Shown here: positions 59,801 through 64,000 of the stretch, piece after piece | How positions within the stretch are numbered: the first letter of the stretch is position 1 | How the letters are laid out: each line of letters begins with the position of its first letter | Assembly (NCBI RefSeq): GCF_021018895.1 | Contig: NC_079369.1 | Coordinates: 9,809,694 to 9,873,693, forward strand | DNA: 64,000 nucleotides | Origin: Seriola aureovittata | Taxonomy: Eukaryota; Chordata; Actinopteri; Carangiformes; Carangidae | Direction of reading: 5' to 3' | Position numbers and translations under genes: made by a program | Notes under the pieces: model-generated | The model's input: only the letters and a program-made list of their open reading frames with translations | The model's database searches: none | What the model was told of the DNA's origin: nothing

Positions 59801-62800
59801 GCAGCGGATGTGCTTGTGCTGCCTTTATAAAAACAAAGAGGGGGGAGAGGGGAACACATGGGGGGGAGAAAAAGGAAAGAGAGGAGGGTGAGGATGACCA
59901 AGAGGTTGACTGAGGTAACTGTGAAAAGGCAAGGGTAGACACCGAGCGAGAGACAAACATTAAGAAGAAAAAAATGTAGGATTTAAAAGGGAACGAAGGA
60001 GAAATGATGGAGGGGGCTGGGCTGCAGCACAGACCACCCAACTGCCAGCTCCTAACCTAGCATGCTCTTAACAGCCTCACTTCTTCCACTGGAACCAATG
60101 CTCAAAAGAAACCAGGCCCTATGTTTAGCTTGTAAATGTTTAACCATCAATCAACATCATAAAACCCAGTCTGGATCCTGACTGGATGCTCCCTCTCTCT
60201 CCCTCTCTAGTTACTTCTAGCAGGTCCCTTCCACTTCTCATCTCCCTTCTCTCTAACTCCCCCAACCCCCCCTTTTATTCCCTCTGCTCCTCCGTGGTGG
60301 TGGATGCTGGGCATATGCCACAGTGCCACTCCCCTTTTCTTTTTCCAATCTGCCCCTCAGCTCCATGACAGCCATCAATCAGCCGCTGACGCCATGGCGA
60401 CCGGCCCCCTCGGGGAGCGTTTGTCAGGCCCAGCGTGAATACGCTGGGGTTTTACGAGCGCTGCCGGCTCCCAGAGCAGCACTCACCTCCCCCACACCTA
60501 GACAAAGGCTAGGGTCCAAGGACTAGTACTGTCCACACACACACATACATACAGATAGGCACACACTTCCCTGACCCCCCAGCATCCACAAATGAACGCA
60601 AGGAGAACCAACATCAGAGCAAAGGGCAACCACAAGATGTCGGGGAGAGCCAACCACACAGAAACTCTCAAAGCTCCACACCACAGTAGCACCCTGTCCA
60701 GACTGACGCTTTGCTGTTCCCTCATTTGCTTAATGTTTTCCATGTTATGAAAATGATCTCAGTCAAACCACGGGTTGACAATGTAACAGCTTGTTTTGTG
60801 TTGTTTATTCTTTCGAAACTGATCTCACAATGTTTCCTCATTTTAACACAGGGATAATTGCAAAGTGATTTTCAGCCATTCTTGTACCTTTGCCTCAAAT
60901 ATAAAAACATTTTAACAATAATCTGTAATCTCTCCAACACAGATGCAGAATTCTTAAACCTGTCAGACTTTCTTGTTAAAGCTACAATCACATATTACAC
61001 ATCTCGCACAAGCAATCAACAACAACAAAAATCAAAGATATTGCAATCAATTACCATGAAGCAGGCCAGGTGAATAAAGCCTGGTTGCAAACAAAATGCA
61101 CTCATTTTATGTCTGTTTGAGTTGGAATAATAAAGAACGTAGTTATTGAAAGGGCAGAGCCACGCTGTAGCCTCTCTTCTGGCTTCCAGGTCACCTGCCA
61201 GATCAGGAGGCCTGTTACCCTGACAACCCTATCTGCCACGAGCAGGACCAACATCTCCGTTTTAACCCCTTCCTGCCAGATGCATCACCAGTCTACCTAC
61301 AAACTGGGCTGTGTATCAGTCATCCTAGAGGATCACTTAACCTGTAATGTCTTCCCTTGCCTGCACTGATGCAGCAAAACCCAGATAGCACTTTTATTTT
61401 ATTTACATCAGCTACACAATTCTGATCTTTTCAGAAATGGCCATAGAAACACATGGATGGGAACAACAGAAGCCACTGACAAGCTGTTCTCACTTTCTTT
61501 GATCGTCACGAGGCACCTTTTGATGTTGTTTTTGAATGCTGACTCAAAACAGGAAACAATGCAGCACATGAAAACTGCCCCATCTCCAAAACGGCATAAT
61601 TATCAAAATGCAAAACTCACATAACTTGCTAATATAGCAGTGCTTTCATATGAGGAGTGATACACTATAGAATGATGCACTTGTCCTGCGCGACATCTCA
61701 TAAATTCAGTTTAAAATATATTAGGTTTGTCATTGTGGATTATATGTTTCAACATATAGTTGAGCTGTCACACATTACGGCAGCTGGAGGTCAAAAATCA
61801 AAAATCGAGCTGTGTGTGTATATGGTCTTGAAAGTTGTGCTGTACACACAGCAGGTTATTTTTCGTCTTCACAACTGAGGCAGGGTGCTTGAGCGTGGCG
61901 TGGATAAGGGGGAGAGCGCTCGGCAGGTCTGACTCAGGACCTGCTGACATCAGCATCATCTTCCCAGAAGCCTATAAAGCTCATTGTTGGGCGCATCATT
62001 CGACCCACCAACAGGGCAAGATGACCGATCGTAAATTCAAGAGAAGAAAAAAAAAAAATACTGTACGAAATTGCATAAATTAGTAGTTAAATACAGCTGA
62101 AAGGCACAGTGGGGGATAGAGGATGAGTTATATCTCTAAAACAATGTGCAAAACACAGTTAAGAATGCACATAAAAAGCAGACAGATTGTTTTAGGGTGA
62201 GTCATTACAATTCTTCAAGCTAAAAGGGAATCTCAATAACCTGAAGTGTGCAGCTGTATTACTCGAGAGGGAATGTGGGAGATGTTGTAACATCTTGAGT
62301 ATTGACAGAGATTATGAGCACTTTTCTCTGATGGTTCCAACGAAAAAAGAAAGAAAAAAAAAAACAACCTCTGACTCACTGCAAAGCCTTATCTGGAGGA
62401 ACGTTATTTACACCACATCTAAGCCTTGACAGCAAAGTTGTTGTCTTCTTCTTCAGAAGATGGAGCAATATGTGCAACAGTTCCCATGTAAGCACTACTC
62501 ACGTAATCATGGAAGGCTTTCGCTTCGCTGGAGTGGTCACATGTCTCTCTCCTCTCCGGTGCAGCACAATACAAGTCCCAGAATACACTGTGGACAAGAC
62601 AGGTCATGAAGCAAACAAAACCACACAAACAACCCCCTGGACATGTTTAGAGGGAGATGAGAATAACATCACTTACCACCACCAGGAATGTAGGAATCCT
62701 GGGGGTTCTCCGAGTGTTATGTTTTTCTCCCATCGAATCTAGGAAATGGGGATTTGAATAATCATCAATTAAATACAGTTTAATATTGTTGTAAAAGAAG

Positions 62801-63729
62801 AACGTGCAATACATTTAGATAAAAAATAAGAATTTAAAAGGGACATTATAACATGGTTGAACTTTTGACCACATACCTCTGATAAAAAGGTCTGTGCAGA
62901 CTTCTGTGCTCCTATATGTAACAAATACTCATAGACGTATAGAGCCAACCTGTGTGAAAAAAATACAGAATTTTAGGTTTAATTAACAAAAGAAACAATA
63001 GACAATAAATAATTAAATAAACATCAGGTGAAACATCAGGTTAAATCTTCTATGGGCACACTGAGTGACTAGAGTCGGGCACAGGCCCTCTGAACAATGG
63101 CTGCCAAATAGCCTATGCCAAAAAATTAAAAGGGGACTGTGCAACCAAGCCAAGCCTGGTAAAGGTCCACAACAATAAGAATGATAAAAGAAAGTAGTAA
63201 AGCAGCAGTATAATTTAACGTCGTGATGTGAAACATAAAAACACAGCACCAGCCTGCTGTGTATTGGCTAGGTACAGTATCCTGGTGGCACTGATGGGGC
63301 TGAGGGAAATAAAAACGGAGCCTATCCAAAGAGCGCAACAGAGAAAACAATGTACTGTGTAGCAAGGCGATGTTATTGTTTTCTCCTCTCCGTGCTCTCG
63401 ACTGAAAAACCGCAAAAAAAATTGAGACAACCGCGAGTTAAAACACAACCAAACTGCACTCTGAATCGGTCGGGGACGTGTAAAGAGACAGCAATAAGCC
63501 ATAAGCAGCAGAAACACGGCTCAGAGGAATGGCGAGCAGACAAGGCGGTTCATTCAATTCCAGCCTCGGTAGGAGGAAATCGCCTCTTGCTAGCCTGTCC
63601 AGCGAACAACAGAGAGCAAGAGGGAACAACTTGCGAGGGTAAAATACACAATAATAAACGTTTCTGAGCTTACTTTTCTCGTGCTTGGCCGTCAGACGGT
63701 ACCGGGGTGCCTTTGCCTTTCGGGAACAT
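50428..63729 (-). CDS. ssbp3: Single-stranded DNA-binding protein 3 (SSBP/SSDP family), complete
   Basis: SSBP3 is a nuclear cofactor that binds LDB1 and stabilises LIM-homeodomain/LDB1 complexes. Eighteen coding exons (minus strand) join in phase to 383 residues: 63729-63674, 62949-62877, 62738-62677, 62587-62503, 55429-55340, 54258-54184, 53943-53881, 53646-53583, 53485-53412, 53249-53185, 53091-53043, 52768-52733, 52598-52544, 52457-52393, 51297-51219, 51000-50972, 50867-50766, 50457-50428. The N-terminal LUFS domain with LisH ([41 protein letters not shown]) is followed by a Gly/Pro/Met-rich tail ending [21 protein letters not shown] and [16 protein letters not shown] point to SSBP3 rather than SSBP2 or SSBP4. 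Human SSBP3 is 388 residues. The tail is noticeably diverged, so this may be one of two teleost copies. Confidence 0.97.
50493..50560. repeat. CA-rich microsatellite with (ACACACAG)n core
   Basis: An 8-base unit ACACACAG is repeated several times between plain CA tracts. In the ssbp3 transcript this is a UG-rich tract about 40-100 nt upstream of the exon 18 acceptor. Confidence 0.9.
50766..53646 (-). CDS. ssbp3: ssbp3 exons 8-17 (Gly/Pro/Met-rich tail)
   Basis: Ten short exons (29-102 nt) separated by short introns encode the low-complexity transactivation-type tail: [102 protein letters not shown] and [14 protein letters not shown]. All junction phases agree. Exons 13 and 14 both use the unusual donor GTTAGTGC, and exon 8 uses GTGTGA; the rest are ordinary. 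Exon 12 is only 36 nt and begins and ends on codon boundaries, so skipping it would keep the frame. Confidence 0.95.
53719..53862. repeat. Double (TG)n microsatellite in ssbp3 intron 7
   Basis: Two long TG tracts (53719-53790 and about 53797-53862) are separated by a single TCAATGG, the same word that precedes the first tract, as if a unit of 'TCAATGG + TG tract' had been duplicated. They occupy most of a 234-nt intron. On the transcript they are CA repeats starting about 19 nt after the exon 7 donor. Confidence 0.97.
53881..53943 (-). CDS. ssbp3: ssbp3 exon 7
   Basis: Encodes [21 protein letters not shown], matching the PFMSPRYAGGPRPPIRM block of the family. 63 nt on codon boundaries. Its donor is followed almost at once by CT and CA repeats. 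Confidence 0.95.
54184..54258 (-). CDS. ssbp3: ssbp3 exon 6, probable cassette exon
   Basis: 75 nt on codon boundaries encoding [12 protein letters not shown] then [13 protein letters not shown]. This insert distinguishes the long SSBP3 form; from memory, shorter mammalian isoforms lack the equivalent segment. Skipping here would be frame-neutral and join GFFQ to SFMSP. Confidence 0.93.
54259..55339 (-). other. ssbp3: ssbp3 intron 5
   Basis: An intron with GA-rich low-complexity sequence near exon 6 and a stretch at 54600-54760 with several TAAT/ATTA words (CTAATTTCC, GAATTAACAG, CAATTAAGC, GCAATTAGC, CTAATTGAG) that may bind homeodomain factors. No other exon seen. Confidence 0.6.
55340..55429 (-). 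CDS. ssbp3: ssbp3 exon 5
   Basis: 90 nt on codon boundaries encoding [18 protein letters not shown] and [12 protein letters not shown], the segment that follows the LUFS domain in all SSBP proteins. Acceptor TCTTAG, donor CAG followed by GTCAGT. Confidence 0.95.
57330..57760 (-). mobile_element. Decayed non-LTR retrotransposon reverse-transcriptase fragment
   Basis: Read on the minus strand with stops and shifts, the order ...SDQISHDK..., [19 protein letters not shown], then [11 protein letters not shown] and [16 protein letters not shown] reproduces reverse-transcriptase blocks (the RQGG-LSP-LFN block and the YADD catalytic box with downstream Y/F-G-x-N-x-K). It is truncated, interrupted by stops and dead. 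The family (RTE/CR1-like) is not resolved. Confidence 0.75.
58591..58830 (+). repeat. Fish interspersed repeat of the 'cctccgccaaggagg' type
   Basis: ATTACCTCCGCCAAAGAGGTTATG, TTTGTTTGTTTGTCAGCAGG, TTAGGCAAAAAGTACTGAAC, ACCAGGGAAGAACCCATTAA and a final GGCAGATGTCTGCACTCTCT match a very common fish repeat in order and spacing. Recognised from memory; diverged and non-coding. Confidence 0.7.
60355..60490. promoter_or_regulatory. Candidate conserved regulatory island with PBX/HOX and MEIS-type sites
   Basis: In the large ssbp3 intron, TGACAG (60366-60371) sits two bases before ATCAATCA (60374-60381, the reverse of TGATTGAT), a classic MEIS plus PBX-HOX arrangement. It is followed by a GC-rich, CpG-containing stretch to about 60490. 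There is no open frame with splice context. The function is inference from motifs. Confidence 0.35.
62503..62949 (-). CDS. ssbp3: ssbp3 exons 2-4 (LisH/LUFS domain)
   Basis: Exon 2 (62949-62877) completes Lys19 and encodes [19 protein letters not shown] and TFLSE, the LisH helix pair. Exon 3 (62738-62677) encodes [20 protein letters not shown]. Exon 4 (62587-62503) completes Cys and encodes [16 protein letters not shown] and the EAKAFHDY end. These are nearly identical to mammalian SSBPs; His-Ile in LLHIGA is a conservative change from the usual His-Val. This domain mediates oligomerisation and LDB1 binding. Confidence 0.97.
62678..63673 (-). other. ssbp3: ssbp3 introns 1 and 2 region
   Basis: Apart from exons 2 and 3 this interval is intronic. 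The CpG density rises from about 63400 toward exon 1. The open frames at 63126-63667 on both strands have no recognisable family content. Confidence 0.6.
63674..63729 (-). CDS. ssbp3: ssbp3 exon 1 (start codon)
   Basis: ATG at 63729 opens [18 protein letters not shown] plus AA of the Lys codon, then donor GTAAGC. The family N-terminus is [17 protein letters not shown], so the start is secure. Confidence 0.96.
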
Positions 63730-64000
63730 TGTTTTGTGTGGGAGGACGCCCGCCTTCTCTGTCTTTTTTCGCTATTTCATCTGTCAGATCATCGCGGCCG
63801 CGACCCTCTCGCACTCCAACCGCACTCCTCCTCAACCCGACGACTCAACCGAGCCTGGTCCGGGGGGGAAGAGGTGGGTCCAGGCCTGACTGATGCCCCC
63901 GACAGCCAATGAGAGCGCGCCATTCGCTTTAAGGTCTGCCTTCTGGTGCTTTCAGTTTGCTGTTTTGACGTTGATAGCTGCGATATCAGTGAGCTTAATT
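63730..64000 (-). promoter_or_regulatory. ssbp3: ssbp3 promoter/5' UTR, CpG island
   Basis: The sequence upstream of the ssbp3 start is CpG- and GC-rich (63790-63920). It contains an inverted CCAAT box (CCAAT at 63906-63910 on the plus strand, ATTGG on the minus) next to GCGCGC. No TATA box is evident, which is usual for a broadly expressed CpG-island promoter. The upstream part runs off the window. Confidence 0.6.

Larger units (their letters stand above)
55430..62502 (-). other. ssbp3: ssbp3 intron 4 (7.1 kb)
   Basis: The largest ssbp3 intron. Apart from the repeats listed separately (reverse-transcriptase relic, 58591-58830 repeat) and a GC-richer island around 60360-60490, no coding exon is supported. 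Open frames of up to 111 codons (for example 56066-56401 plus, 59718-60041 minus) are CT-rich or unrecognisable. Vertebrate SSBP3 introns are known for conserved non-coding elements, so parts may be enhancers. Confidence 0.65.

Overview
The window is vertebrate nuclear DNA, almost certainly from a teleost fish and probably a percomorph. Genes are split into short exons with GT-AG introns. Long (CA)n/(TG)n microsatellites are frequent, and several interspersed repeats typical of spiny-rayed fish are present. There is no prokaryotic gene organisation. Most open frames are chance frames in introns or frames read through dinucleotide repeats. Three genes can be supported, by splice-joined reading frames with matching phases.

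(1) 7108-38135, minus strand: the 5' part of glis1, a GLI-similar Kruppel-type zinc-finger factor. Three phase-compatible coding exons are visible (37856-38135, 9933-10125, 7108-8665), giving about 677 residues. The last ends inside zinc finger 3, so fingers 3-5 and the C-terminus lie beyond the left edge. Two introns (27.7 kb and over 7.1 kb) fill most of the left half.

(2) 43804-45630, plus strand: a complete dio1 (type 1 iodothyronine deiodinase) in four exons, 248 residues. It has an in-frame TGA selenocysteine codon at 44262-44264 and a well-formed SECIS element in the 3' UTR at 45971-46043. Sec126, His158 and His174 fall at the numbering usual for the family. Residue 128 is Pro, where mammals have Ser.

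(3) 50428-63729, minus strand: a complete ssbp3 (LUFS-domain cofactor of LDB1/LIM-homeodomain complexes) in 18 coding exons, 383 residues. Exons 1-4 encode the LisH/LUFS domain. A 7 kb intron follows, then thirteen short Gly/Pro/Met-rich exons and a last exon ending in the conserved TMTMSV tail. The CpG-rich promoter is at the right edge.

Layout: glis1 and dio1 are divergent, about 5.7 kb apart between start codons. dio1 and ssbp3 converge tail to tail, about 4.8 kb apart between stop codons. In mammals the same three genes share one chromosomal neighbourhood but are separated by many others that are missing here. The genes act separately: glis1 and ssbp3 are developmental transcription regulators and dio1 controls thyroid hormone activation.

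Between and within the genes are a decayed Tc1/mariner element (41753-42734), a decayed non-LTR reverse transcriptase (about 57330-57760), several other fish repeats, many microsatellites and a few candidate regulatory islands. I found no wholly new biological system. The most informative points are the selenoprotein architecture with upstream ORFs, the collapsed synteny, and a CA-repeat-dominated intron in ssbp3.
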